A stretch of 64,000 nucleotides of DNA. It comes from Deltaproteobacteria bacterium. GTDB taxonomy: Bacteria; Myxococcota_A; Polyangia; Polyangiales; Houyiibacteriaceae. Positions 19,480 to 29,391 of the stretch are shown here, in pieces. The stretch spans positions 1-64,000 of the forward strand of contig JAEPMI010000010.1 in the NCBI GenBank assembly GCA_017644045.1, given 5' to 3'. The position numbers and the translations under genes are program-made. The first letter of the stretch is position 1, and every line of letters starts with the position of its first letter. The notes under the pieces were generated by a model, which saw only the letters and a program-made list of their open reading frames with translations, was not told where the DNA came from and did not search any database.

Positions 19480-20487
19480 TCAACGCATCTTGGTGGCGTT
19501 GCGCGGGTCGAGTGGGTGCATCTCTTCCGGGACGCGACCGGGGATGGCCTGCTCGGACGGGCCGGGGCTCGCGTTGCGGATGTTGTCCGGGTCGTAGCCC
19601 TCGGGCATGACCGGCGGGGTGCGGCGTGCGTTGGCAGCGCCGCCGGCGACGCGCTGGATGATCACGTGCTCGATGCGCACGTCGGTCAGCGGCCGGTTGT
19701 CGTCGCCCTGCGGGACCCGCGCGACGCGCTCGACCACCTCGGGGTTCTCGCAGCGGCCGAAGACCGTGTACTGATCCTCGACGTTCAGGTCCGAGGCCGC
19801 GCCATCGGTGATGAAGAACTGGGCGCCGTTCTCGTCGGGCCCGTGGCTGGCCATCGCCAGGATGCCCGCCGTGTCGTGCCGGTTCTGCTCGTGCGACTCG
19901 TGCTCGATCGTGTAGCCCGGCGTGCCGCTGCCGTCGCCGAGGTAGTCGCCGCCCTGGATCAGGTAGTCCGGCAGCACGCGGTGGATCAGCGTCCCGTCGT
20001 AGTAGGGCTTGTTGTGGCGCCACTGGCCGACGCGCGCGTCCCACCAGGGTCGCTTGCCGCGGGCGAGCCCGATGAAGTTGGCCGTGGTCTTCGGGGCCTC
20101 TTCGGCCATCAGATCGCAGAAGACGGTCCCCAGGGAGGTGACGATCTCCGCCACGAGCTGCCCGTCGGTGGGCATCCCCTCGACCGCCTGGCGGAGCGTG
20201 AAGCCATCGGCCATCGGGTCGGGCTCGGTGGGTTCGAGAACGAGGTTCTCGCGGGCCTCGGAGCGACGCTCCTGCTCCTGGCGGTTGCGCATCCGCGGGC
20301 TGGCCTCGACGACCTCGTAGCCGTCCTCGGTGACCGGTCGCATGGTCAGCTGCTCGGCGTTGGCGACCGATCCCCGCCGCTCGAGGCCTCCGCCCTCGCC
20401 TCCCTCACAACCGGTGTCGCAGCCGAAGCAGAGGGGCAGCACGAGAGCGAGGCGGGAGAGCGACTGGAAGCGAAAGCACGGAGACAT
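19480..20487 (-). CDS. Lipoprotein cyclophilin-type peptidyl-prolyl cis-trans isomerase
   Basis: This 335-residue protein starts at ATG 20487. The lipoprotein signal is MSPCFRFQSLSRLALVLP then LCFGC, with Cys at about 23. The cyclophilin domain (about 110-280) shows TTANFIGLARGK, YYDGTLIHRVLPDYLIQGGD, GAQFFITD and YTVFGRCENPEVVERVA. These keep the Arg-Val-x-x-x-x-x-Gln-Gly core of the active site. It would fold periplasmic or outer-membrane proteins. A Pro-rich C-terminal extension of about 50 residues is not part of the family. The longer frame upstream is antisense and excluded. Confidence 0.9.
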   Translation of the reverse strand: MSPCFRFQSLSRLALVLPLCFGCDTGCEGGEGGGLERRGSVANAEQLTMRPVTEDGYEVVEASPRMRNRQEQERRSEARENLVLEPTEPDPMADGFTLRQAVEGMPTDGQLVAEIVTSLGTVFCDLMAEEAPKTTANFIGLARGKRPWWDARVGQWRHNKPYYDGTLIHRVLPDYLIQGGDYLGDGSGTPGYTIEHESHEQNRHDTAGILAMASHGPDENGAQFFITDGAASDLNVEDQYTVFGRCENPEVVERVARVPQGDDNRPLTDVRIEHVIIQRVAGGAANARRTPPVMPEGYDPDNIRNASPGPSEQAIPGRVPEEMHPLDPRNATKMR

Positions 20488-20616
20488 GGCGATGGGACCT
20501 AACGGCGCGGCGGAAGCTTTGTTCCGGGCGGCGACCCTGCGACGCCCGTGACCGTGCGACCTATCACGGATAGCTCCCTCGTCGAGCGGGCCGCCCTTTC
20601 GAGCTATGGTCCCGCC

Positions 20617-22125
20617 GTGAGCGATTCCACGACTGGTGGGCAGGTCTTCCTGCTCGGCGCCGGCCCCGGTGATCCCGAGCTGGTCACGGTGCGTGCCCGG
20701 CGCCGGCTGGAGGAGGCGGACGTGGTGCTCTACGACGCGCTGGTCCACCCCGAGCTGCTCGAGCACTGCCGGGAGAACGCGGAGCTCGTCTTCGTGGGGA
20801 AGCGCGCCGGCAAGCCCTCGGAGCGGCAGTCGCGGATCAACGACCGGCTGATCGCCGAGGCCCGCGCCGGAAAGAAGGTCGCCCGCCTCAAGGGCGGCGA
20901 TCCCTATCTCTTCGGGCGAGGCACCGAGGAGGCCGAGGTGCTGGCGGCGGCGGGCATTCGCTTCGAGGTCGTACCGGGCGTGCCCTCCCCGCTGGCCGCC
21001 ACGGCCTACGCGGGGCTCTCCCTGACGCACCGGGACCTCGCGTCCAGCGTCGCCTACCTGACCGCGACCGAATCGCCGCAGAAGGACCGCTCGAGCCACG
21101 ACTGGGCCAAGCTCGCGAACGGACCACAGACCTTGGTCATCTTCATGGGCATGCGGAAGCTGGACACGCTGATGACCCTGCTGACCGAGAACGGTCGGCC
21201 GCCGGAGACCCCGGTCGCCGTGGTCCAGTGGGCGTCGCTCCCGCGGCAGAAGACGATCGTCGGGACGGTCGCCGACATCGCGGAGAAGGCCGAGGGGCTC
21301 GGGTTGCCCTCGCTGATCATCGTGGGCGAGGTCGTGCGCCTCCGCGACAAGCTGCGCTTCTTCGACTCGCGCCCGCTCTTCGGGAAGACCGTCCTCGTGC
21401 CGCGGGCCCCTCGACGGGCGCGGGACACGATCGTGCGCCTGCGGGATGCGTCGGCCCAGCCCTTGGCCATCGCGACCTTCACCATCGAACCGCCGGCGGA
21501 TCGCGGCGCGCTGCGGGCGGCGATCGACGCGGGCGGACATGACTGGGTGCTCTTCACCAGCGCGCCTGCCGTGACGGCGTTCGGGCGCGCCATGGGCGAC
21601 CGCGACGCGCGCGTGCTCGGGAGCGCCAAGGTCGCCGCGGTCGGCGCCAAGACCGCGCAGGCGCTCCGGAGCATCGGGATCCACGCGGACCTGGTAAGCC
21701 CGGTCGCTCACGCGGAAGGCCTGCTCGATGCGCTCGGCGACGCGGTAGGCACGCGGAGTCGCTTCCTCTTCCCGCGCGCGGGTGACGGACGCGAGACCCT
21801 CGTGGAAGGGCTGGAGGATGCAGGCCACGAGGTCACGCTCGTCACCGCCTACGACAAGCAACCGGTCAGCGGAGAGGCGCTGGACCGCTTGAGCGCTGGC
21901 ATCGAAGAGGCCGACGCCATTCTCGTGACCAGCGGCTCGGTCGTGCGTTCCCTGGTGGAGGCCGCCGGCACCGACGCATTGAAGGGCAAAGTGCTGGCCT
22001 CGATCGGGCCCGTGACGAGCGAGGCGCTTCGCGACGCCGGGCTCGAGCCGACCTTCGAAGCCACCGATGCGAGCCTCGATGCGCTCGTGGACGCCCTCGA
22101 GACCCACTACGCTGGCCAGGGATGA
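20617..22125 (+). CDS. cobA-hemD: Uroporphyrinogen-III C-methyltransferase / uroporphyrinogen-III synthase fusion
   Basis: This 502-residue bifunctional enzyme joins two steps of tetrapyrrole synthesis. Residues about 10-250 are the SAM-dependent SUMT: VFLLGAGPGDPELVT, VARLKGGDPYLFGRG, PGVPSPLAATAYAG and GMRKLDTLMTLL, giving precorrin-2 for siroheme or cobalamin. Residues about 265-500 are HemD-like, closing hydroxymethylbilane to uroporphyrinogen III (LFTSAPAVTAFGRAM, VGAKTAQALRSIGI, ILVTSGSVVRSLVE). I prefer GTG 20617 because the methyltransferase begins right after it; GTG 20548 is possible. The fusion is known from Gram-positives and some deltaproteobacteria. No other heme gene is adjacent. 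Confidence 0.92.
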   Translation: MSDSTTGGQVFLLGAGPGDPELVTVRARRRLEEADVVLYDALVHPELLEHCRENAELVFVGKRAGKPSERQSRINDRLIAEARAGKKVARLKGGDPYLFGRGTEEAEVLAAAGIRFEVVPGVPSPLAATAYAGLSLTHRDLASSVAYLTATESPQKDRSSHDWAKLANGPQTLVIFMGMRKLDTLMTLLTENGRPPETPVAVVQWASLPRQKTIVGTVADIAEKAEGLGLPSLIIVGEVVRLRDKLRFFDSRPLFGKTVLVPRAPRRARDTIVRLRDASAQPLAIATFTIEPPADRGALRAAIDAGGHDWVLFTSAPAVTAFGRAMGDRDARVLGSAKVAAVGAKTAQALRSIGIHADLVSPVAHAEGLLDALGDAVGTRSRFLFPRAGDGRETLVEGLEDAGHEVTLVTAYDKQPVSGEALDRLSAGIEEADAILVTSGSVVRSLVEAAGTDALKGKVLASIGPVTSEALRDAGLEPTFEATDASLDALVDALETHYAGQG

Positions 22126-22502
22126 CGATGCTCCGACTTCTGCCGCTCCTCTCGCTGCTTCCGCTCGCTGCCGCTTGTGGCGAGGCTGCGGCCATGGACC
22201 CCGTGATGCTGACGTCCGCCTGTGCAGACGGGGTCGCGGGCGAGGTGTGGGAGAGCGCGGGGTGGCCCCCCTCCCCCCGTTGCGATTGGCTTCCCTTCGA
22301 TGGGCGCACCACGGTCGAGCTGGCTCACGACCTCGGCCGGACCCCGAGGGATGTGTCCATCTACCTCTCGTTCGACCCTGACGGACACATGAGCACGCCA
22401 GCCGCCGGAGACCTCGCGCGCATCGTCGGCGTCGACGAGAGCACGGTGCAGCTCCGCAACGAGACCAACGAGGACTTCTTCCTGAAGGTGGTGCTCCGCT
22501 GA
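22122..22502 (+). CDS. Small lipoprotein
   Basis: This 126-residue protein has a lipobox LAAAC (Cys at about 19) after a Leu-rich signal. The ATG overlaps the CobA-HemD stop (ATGA), so it is translationally coupled. The mature part has a compact beta pattern (DVSIYLSFDPDGHMS, DESTVQLRNETNEDFFLKVV) and two further Cys that could pair. I do not recognise a family. Its role next to a tetrapyrrole enzyme is not obvious. Confidence 0.7.
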   Translation: MTMLRLLPLLSLLPLAAACGEAAAMDPVMLTSACADGVAGEVWESAGWPPSPRCDWLPFDGRTTVELAHDLGRTPRDVSIYLSFDPDGHMSTPAAGDLARIVGVDESTVQLRNETNEDFFLKVVLR

Positions 22503-22948
22503 TCCGCCGTTTCGAGCTCGATGCCGCCGCCGAGCGGAGCGTGAACGTGCTCCGCGTCGTGGCCCTGGTGGTGGTCGGTCTCTCGGGAGTCGCGCTGGCC
22601 TGGGCCGGCGCCGGAGCCATCGGCTGGCTCCTGGTCCTCGTGGGGTGGCTCGCGGTGCTCGGCTGGGTGGCGGTGCTGCGCCGCTCGCAGAAGCGGCTGG
22701 CGAACCCCGAGGCCTGGTACCTCGAGCTCGACGAGGAGGGCCTCACCCTGCGCCTCGGGGGCGAGCCCGAGCGGGTCCGCTGGCCGCAGGTCGCGGCGGT
22801 CCGCGCCGATGAGGACTCGCTGACCGTCCAGGTCGATCGCCAGGATGGCGCGGCGCTGAAGATCCCCCTGCTCTGGAAGGGGGTGGGTCTGCACGATCTG
22901 GCCGGCGCCATCGCGGAGCGCCTGGAGCAGGCCCCCGATCCTGGTTAA
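22499..22948 (+). CDS. Small two-helix membrane protein with PH-like tail; probable CTG start
   Basis: Two adjacent membrane helices (VLRVVALVVVGLSGVALAWA and AIGWLLVLVGWLAVLGWVAV) are followed by a beta-rich cytoplasmic tail typical of bacterial PH-like proteins (YLELDEEGLTLRLGGEPERV). The reading frame is open from CTG 22499, which overlaps the previous stop as CTGA. It gives a natural N-terminus MIRRFELDAAAERSV of a 149-residue protein. The first conventional start is GTG 22541 (135 residues). The CTG is inferred from position only. Confidence 0.6.
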   Translation: MIRRFELDAAAERSVNVLRVVALVVVGLSGVALAWAGAGAIGWLLVLVGWLAVLGWVAVLRRSQKRLANPEAWYLELDEEGLTLRLGGEPERVRWPQVAAVRADEDSLTVQVDRQDGAALKIPLLWKGVGLHDLAGAIAERLEQAPDPG

Positions 22949-23005
22949 CGTGCGTGGGCTCCCCGCGTCTCAGCAGGGAGCCGATGGAGGAGATCCGAGA
23001 CAGCG

Positions 23006-23335
23006 ATGCCCGAATGGGAAGAAGAAGATGGCGGCGGCGCGGGAACCGTCACCGAGACCCGCACGAAGCCGAAGGTCGCCAAGCCGCGCCTGTTCAAGGT
23101 GCTGATGCACAACGACGACTACACCACCCGGGACTTCGTGGTGTGGGTGCTCCAGAGCGTCTTCCACAAGAGCGAGGGGGACGCCGTTCGGATCATGCTC
23201 CACGTCCACCAGACGGGGATCGGCGTCGCCGGTCTCTACACCCGCGAAGTGGCCGAGACCAAGGTCGCCAAGACCGAGCGGCTCGCCCGCGAGCACGAGT
23301 ACCCGCTGCGGGTCACCATGGAGCCCGAGGACTGA
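23006..23335 (+). CDS. clpS: ClpS, ATP-dependent protease adaptor
   Basis: This 109-residue adaptor delivers N-degron substrates to ClpAP. The core shows FKVLMHNDDYTTRDFVVWVL with the Asn-Asp-Asp that grips the N-terminal residue, and IMLHVHQTGIGVAGLYTREV. The N-terminal 25 residues are the flexible acidic extension. A GGAGGAG Shine-Dalgarno precedes the ATG. It lies 63 bases upstream of clpA, as in most proteobacteria. Confidence 0.97.
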   Translation: MPEWEEEDGGGAGTVTETRTKPKVAKPRLFKVLMHNDDYTTRDFVVWVLQSVFHKSEGDAVRIMLHVHQTGIGVAGLYTREVAETKVAKTERLAREHEYPLRVTMEPED

Positions 23336-23398
23336 GCCTCGCCTCCCTCCCCTCCCCACTCTTTACAGGCCGCCCGAGCGGTCGCATGAGGTAGGACC

Positions 23399-25681
<2,283 letters not shown>

Positions 25682-25702
25682 GGATCGGGTACTCTCTCGG
25701 CG

Positions 25703-25765
25703 ATGGACATCGACGCCACTCGTCTCCGGGGTCTCTTGCAAGAGACCCCCGCTCGTCGCGAGTGA
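25703..25765 (+). pseudogene. 20-codon duplicate of the PLD gene start region
   Basis: ATG 25703 opens MDIDATRLRGLLQETPARRE then stop. This echoes the start of the PLD-like protein at 25890 (MNIDAHLRETLED). The DNA also matches: 13 of 15 bases over the first five codons and 10 of 14 just upstream. The copy runs into the leading hairpin of repeat B. It looks like a truncated duplicate created when the repeat arrived, or a vestigial start. A functional microprotein is unlikely but not excluded. Confidence 0.45.
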
Positions 25766-25848
25766 ATCGCTCCTCGCACCCCCAAGAACCTGAAGGTCTC
25801 GCGGCGAAGCCGCTCGGTGCGTCCTCGCGCTTCGCGCGCGTCCTCCGG
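25728..25848 (+). repeat. Structured 3'-end repeat, copy B
   Basis: It starts with a perfect 22-bp palindrome (GGGGTCTCTTG / CAAGAGACCCC, 25728-25749). Then come a 4-bp stem GCGA-GTGAA-TCGC, the linker AACCTGAAG, GCGGC-GAA-GCCGC and GCGC-TTC-GCGC. Order and spacing match copy A near 19.4 kb. It lies downstream of clpA and upstream of the PLD-like gene, in the same orientation relative to its upstream gene as copy A. Confidence 0.85.
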
Positions 25849-25889
25849 GGCCACTGCGTTCCGGCGGGCGTCGAGGTATTCTTCGGGCG

Positions 25890-26576
25890 GTGAACATCGA
25901 CGCCCATCTCCGCGAGACGCTCGAGGACCGGCGGCTCTCCCGAAAAGAGAAGAAGGCGCTCCGCGCGATCGTCGGCCCCTCGGGGACGGCGCGCGCGGAG
26001 TGGCACGCGCGAGCCTTCGAGATCGCGCGTGAGACCATCGCCGCCCACCCCGACGAGCAGGAAGGGGTGCTCGAGTGGCTCGACGCGGTCACCCGTGTGC
26101 TGGTCGTGCCGCCCCCTTCGGTCGAGGCCAACCAGGCGAGCTCCGAGGTGCTCTTCAGTCCGGGGGTCGCCTGTCGACGCCGGATCAGTGGGCTGCTCGG
26201 GGAAGCGAAGCAGGACGTCGCCGTCTGCGTGTTCACCATCACGGACGACCGGCTCGCGGGGCCGCTGATCGCGGCGCATCGGCGCGGGGTGCGGGTCCGG
26301 ATCATCAGCGACGACGACAAGGCCCACGACCGAGGCTCGGACGTGATGCGCCTCGCCGAAGCCGGCGTGCCCGTGCGTTACGACGACAGCCCGCACCACA
26401 TGCACCACAAGTTCGCGGTCTTCGACGGCGAGACGGTCGCGACCGGGAGCTACAACTGGACCCGTAGCGCGGCGGACGACAACCGCGAGAACCTCGTCGT
26501 CACCGACGACCACAGCATGGTCCGCGCTTACGCCGACGCCTTCGAAGAGCTCTGGAAGGCCTACGGGGGCAGCTGA
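25890..26576 (+). CDS. Phospholipase D-like (single HKD motif) protein
   Basis: This 228-residue protein starts at GTG 25890. The C-terminal half is a PLDc_2-type domain with one HKD motif, HHKFAVFDGETVATGSYNWT (His-x-Lys-x4-Asp), near 175-195. That is the arrangement of dimeric Nuc/mitoPLD-type nucleases and lipases, so two subunits would build one active site. Earlier, DVAVCVFTITDDRLAGPLIA is the typical first strand-helix. The N-terminal 75 residues are helical and unassigned. It sits between clpA and aat, only three bases before aat, so it is probably co-transcribed with aat. A nuclease or phosphodiesterase is likelier than a phospholipase. Confidence 0.85.
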   Translation: MNIDAHLRETLEDRRLSRKEKKALRAIVGPSGTARAEWHARAFEIARETIAAHPDEQEGVLEWLDAVTRVLVVPPPSVEANQASSEVLFSPGVACRRRISGLLGEAKQDVAVCVFTITDDRLAGPLIAAHRRGVRVRIISDDDKAHDRGSDVMRLAEAGVPVRYDDSPHHMHHKFAVFDGETVATGSYNWTRSAADDNRENLVVTDDHSMVRAYADAFEELWKAYGGS

Positions 26577-26579
26577 GGG

Positions 26580-27287
26580 ATGCCGGTGTACCTCCTCGGG
26601 GAGGACGACGTGGCCTTCCCCCCGCCTTCGGCGGCGACCCCGGAAGGCATCGTGGCGGTCGGTGGCGACGTGAGCCCCGAAAGGCTGGTGAACGCCTACG
26701 CCAACGGCATCTTCCCCTGGCCCGTCGAAGGCTATCCGCTGTTGTGGTTCTCGCCGGACCCACGCTTCGTGCTCGAGCCCTCGAAAGTTCACGTCGGCCG
26801 CTCGCTCCGAAAGGCGATGAACCGCGGCCACTACCGGATCACCGCCGACGAAGCGTTCACCGAGGTCATCGACGCCTGCGCCCACGCACCGCGGCCTGGT
26901 CAGGACGGCACCTGGATCACCACCGAGCTCCGCAACGGCTACGTGCGCCTCCACCAGCTCGGCTTCGCCCACAGCATCGAGGCGTGGGAAGGCGAGCGCC
27001 TCGTCGGCGGCCTCTACGGCGTGTCGCTCGGCGCCGCCTTCTTCGGCGAGTCCATGTACGCCGCCGCCCCGGACGCTTCGAAGGTCGCCTTCGCCACCCT
27101 CTGCGGGGTGCTCGAACAGTGGGACTTCGCCTTCGTCGATTGCCAGGTCCACACCCCGCACCTCGAACGCTTCGGCGCCGAGGACTGGCCCCGCCCGCGC
27201 TTCCTGGATGCCCTGAGCAAGGCGCTCGAAGCGCCCACCCGCCGCGGCTCGTGGACCGCCCCCTTCCGCCGCGCGCTCGAGCGTTAG
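26580..27287 (+). CDS. aat: Aat, leucyl/phenylalanyl-tRNA-protein transferase
   Basis: This 235-residue enzyme adds Leu or Phe from aminoacyl-tRNA to N-terminal Lys/Arg, creating N-degrons for ClpS-ClpAP. Family signatures are all present: YANGIFPWP, WFSPDPRFVL, GTWITTELRNGYVRLHQLG, HSIEAWEGERLVGGLYGVSL and FVDCQVHTPHLERFGA. Length matches the family. Together with clpS-clpA it makes a complete substrate-marking and recognition set. It converges with the CpxA-like kinase gene; the two stop codons overlap. Confidence 0.97.
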   Translation: MPVYLLGEDDVAFPPPSAATPEGIVAVGGDVSPERLVNAYANGIFPWPVEGYPLLWFSPDPRFVLEPSKVHVGRSLRKAMNRGHYRITADEAFTEVIDACAHAPRPGQDGTWITTELRNGYVRLHQLGFAHSIEAWEGERLVGGLYGVSLGAAFFGESMYAAAPDASKVAFATLCGVLEQWDFAFVDCQVHTPHLERFGAEDWPRPRFLDALSKALEAPTRRGSWTAPFRRALER

Positions 27288-28615
27288 CGCGCGAGCGGCA
27301 CGCGTAGGGTGACCGTGAGACCGCCGCCGCCCGCGTTCGCGGCTTCGATGGTGCCGCCGTGCATCGCGACGGAGCGCTCGGCGATGGCGAGGCCGACCCC
27401 GCGGCCGCCGGTCTTCCGGTCCCGGTCGGTGCCGACGCGATAGAAAGGGCGGAAGATGGCTTCGAGCTCGTCTTCCGGGACGCCGGGGCCGTGGTCGCGG
27501 ATCGACACGATGAGCGTCTCGCCGTCGACGGCGCCATCCACCGTGACCGCGGTCCCCTCCGCCGTGAAGCGAAGCGCGTTGCGGAGCACGTTCTCGAGCG
27601 CCCAGCGGAAGATCTCCGAATTGCCTTCGAGAGGCAGGTGCTCGGGGGCCTCCAGGGTGACCGCGCCCTCCCCCGCTTCGAAGGACGCATCACGAACGAC
27701 CTCGTCCAGCACGTCCGCTGCGTCGAAGGGCTCCTGGGGCGTCGCGGTGGAGTCGAGGCGCGTGAGGGTGAGGATCTGTCCGACCAGCTCACCGAGCCGC
27801 TCCGCTTCCAGCTCGATGCGGTCGAGGGGCGCGTCGCTCTCCCGGTCCCGCCGCGCGAGACCGAGCGCGACCTGCAGCCGCGCCAAGGGAGAGCGGAGCT
27901 CGTGCGACACGTCGCGAAGCAGCCGCCGCTGGGATTCGAGCAACGCCGCCAGTTGCTCGGCCATCCGGTCGAAGTCGGCGCCGAGGGCCTCCACCTCCGT
28001 CGCCGAGCCCGAGACCTCCTCGCCGACGCGCACGTCGAGCTCACCCGCGGCGAGGCGCTGGGTCGCGTGACGGAGCCGCGCGAGAGGTCGAGCGAGCGTG
28101 CGCGCCAGCAGCAGACTCAGGAGACCCGCGACGACCGCCATCAGAAGGAATCGTTCCGGCGCGTGGGGGCCGACGAGCCGAGCGAACGAGCTCGGGTGGT
28201 GGCGACGGGTCAGCGCCGACCGACCGTCCTCGAGCTCGAGGAGCAGGAGCTGCTCGCCGTTCTCGTCGAGCTCTCGCGCGCCCCGGTCGTAGCTCTCTGC
28301 ACGCTGCAGTCGCCCGAGTAGCTCGGGGTCGACCTCGCCCACGACGACCTCTCGCTCGTCCAGGAGGACCATGCGAATCCCGGTGCGTTCGTCGAGCCCA
28401 TCGAGGGCGGCCGCCGCCGCTCGTGCGCCGTCCGCGTCGAGCGCTTCGAAGGCCAGGTCTGCCTGGAGCCGGAGCGCGTCGTCGAAGAGCGCCCGGCGCT
28501 GCGCCCATCGCGGTGACGGCCCGCTGAGCTCGAAGAGCGCGAAGGACCCGGCGAGGACCAGGAGCATCGCGATCCAGAACGCCAGGAAGAGTCGCGCGTA
28601 GAGGCTCTTGAGCAT
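27284..28615 (-). CDS. CpxA-like sensor histidine kinase
   Basis: This 443-residue membrane kinase starts at ATG 28615, sharing one base with the regulator stop (TGATG). Two membrane helices (FLAFWIAMLLVLAGSFALFE and FLLMAVVAGLLSLLLARTLA) flank a periplasmic sensor of about 130 residues. HAMP, HisKA (RDVSHELRSPLARLQVAL, phospho-His) and HATPase (ENVLRNALRF, DHGPGVPEDE, GGRGVGLAIAER) follow in order. With its regulator it lies divergent from an exporter operon. CpxA-like is by architecture and by the box between the operons, not by sensor-domain identity. Confidence 0.92.
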   Translation of the reverse strand: MLKSLYARLFLAFWIAMLLVLAGSFALFELSGPSPRWAQRRALFDDALRLQADLAFEALDADGARAAAAALDGLDERTGIRMVLLDEREVVVGEVDPELLGRLQRAESYDRGARELDENGEQLLLLELEDGRSALTRRHHPSSFARLVGPHAPERFLLMAVVAGLLSLLLARTLARPLARLRHATQRLAAGELDVRVGEEVSGSATEVEALGADFDRMAEQLAALLESQRRLLRDVSHELRSPLARLQVALGLARRDRESDAPLDRIELEAERLGELVGQILTLTRLDSTATPQEPFDAADVLDEVVRDASFEAGEGAVTLEAPEHLPLEGNSEIFRWALENVLRNALRFTAEGTAVTVDGAVDGETLIVSIRDHGPGVPEDELEAIFRPFYRVGTDRDRKTGGRGVGLAIAERSVAMHGGTIEAANAGGGGLTVTLRVPLAR

Positions 28616-29280
28616 CAGCGGAGGGCGTAGAGGTAGCCGGCGCCGCGAACCGTCCGGATGGCGTCGCTCCCCAGCTTGCGGCGGAGGTTGGAGACGTGGA
28701 CGTCGATGCTTCGGTCGAGCGGGGAGTAGCGGCGGCCGAGCGCCTCCTGCGAGAGCGTCTCGCGCGAGACCACGGTGCCCGCGTGGCGAAGCAGCACCTC
28801 GAGCACGGCGTACTCGGAGGTGGTCAGCGCGAGCTCTTCGCCGTGGAGCGTCACGGCGTGCGCCGCAGGATCGATGGTCACCTCCCCCACGCTCAGCGCC
28901 TTCGGCGTCTCGTCGGGCGGATCGATGCGGCGGCGGACGGCGCGAATGCGCGCGACGAGCTCGCGTGGGTTGAAGGGCTTCGCCAGGTAGTCGTCGGCGC
29001 CGAGCTCGAGCCCCACGATCCGGTCCACGTCTTCGCCCCGCGCGGTGAGCATGAGCACCGGCACCCTCGAGCGCTGACGCAACTCTCGCAGCACGTCGAA
29101 GCCGTTCATGCCGGGGAGCATGACGTCGAGCACCACCATCTCGTGGTCCTCGCTCGAGGCGCGCTCGAGCCCGGTCGGCCCATCGTGGGCGACCGCGACC
29201 TCGAAGCCCTCGGCCCCGAGGTAGGAGACGAGCAGCTCGGTCAGCTCCTCGTCGTCGTCGATCAGCAGCACGCTCGCCAC
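28615..29280 (-). CDS. OmpR/CpxR-family response regulator
   Basis: This 221-residue regulator starts at GTG 29280 (MASVLLIDDDEELTELL), which is preceded by GGTGG. ATG 29316 would add 12 residues outside the receiver fold and lacks a Shine-Dalgarno. The receiver (1-115) has phospho-Asp in MVVLDVMLPGMNGFD and Lys in DYLAKPFNPREL. The winged-helix domain (about 130-221) shows LTTSEYAVLEVLLRHAGTVV and SIDVHVSNLRRKLG, then IRTVRGAGYLY. It probably binds the TTTAC repeats just upstream, giving control of itself and the divergent exporter. Confidence 0.93.
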   Translation of the reverse strand: MASVLLIDDDEELTELLVSYLGAEGFEVAVAHDGPTGLERASSEDHEMVVLDVMLPGMNGFDVLRELRQRSRVPVLMLTARGEDVDRIVGLELGADDYLAKPFNPRELVARIRAVRRRIDPPDETPKALSVGEVTIDPAAHAVTLHGEELALTTSEYAVLEVLLRHAGTVVSRETLSQEALGRRYSPLDRSIDVHVSNLRRKLGSDAIRTVRGAGYLYALR

Positions 29281-29321
29281 CCACCGAGGATGGCGCCTCG
29301 GGCACGCCAGGGCCATGACCG

Positions 29322-29341
29322 TTTACGAACCTTTACGAACC
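29322..29341. promoter_or_regulatory. CpxR-type tandem box between the two-component and exporter operons
   Basis: TTTACGAACC is repeated twice head-to-tail. On the minus strand this reads GTAAA-N5-GTAAA, which is the CpxR consensus. The 10-base period places both half-sites on one face of the helix, as OmpR-family dimers require. It is centred in the 111-base divergent intergenic region 29281-29391. Confidence 0.7.
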
Positions 29342-29391
29342 TTGGCACGAAGCTCATGGAAGCGAGCCCGGCGCCGCCGCAGATCGAAGGT

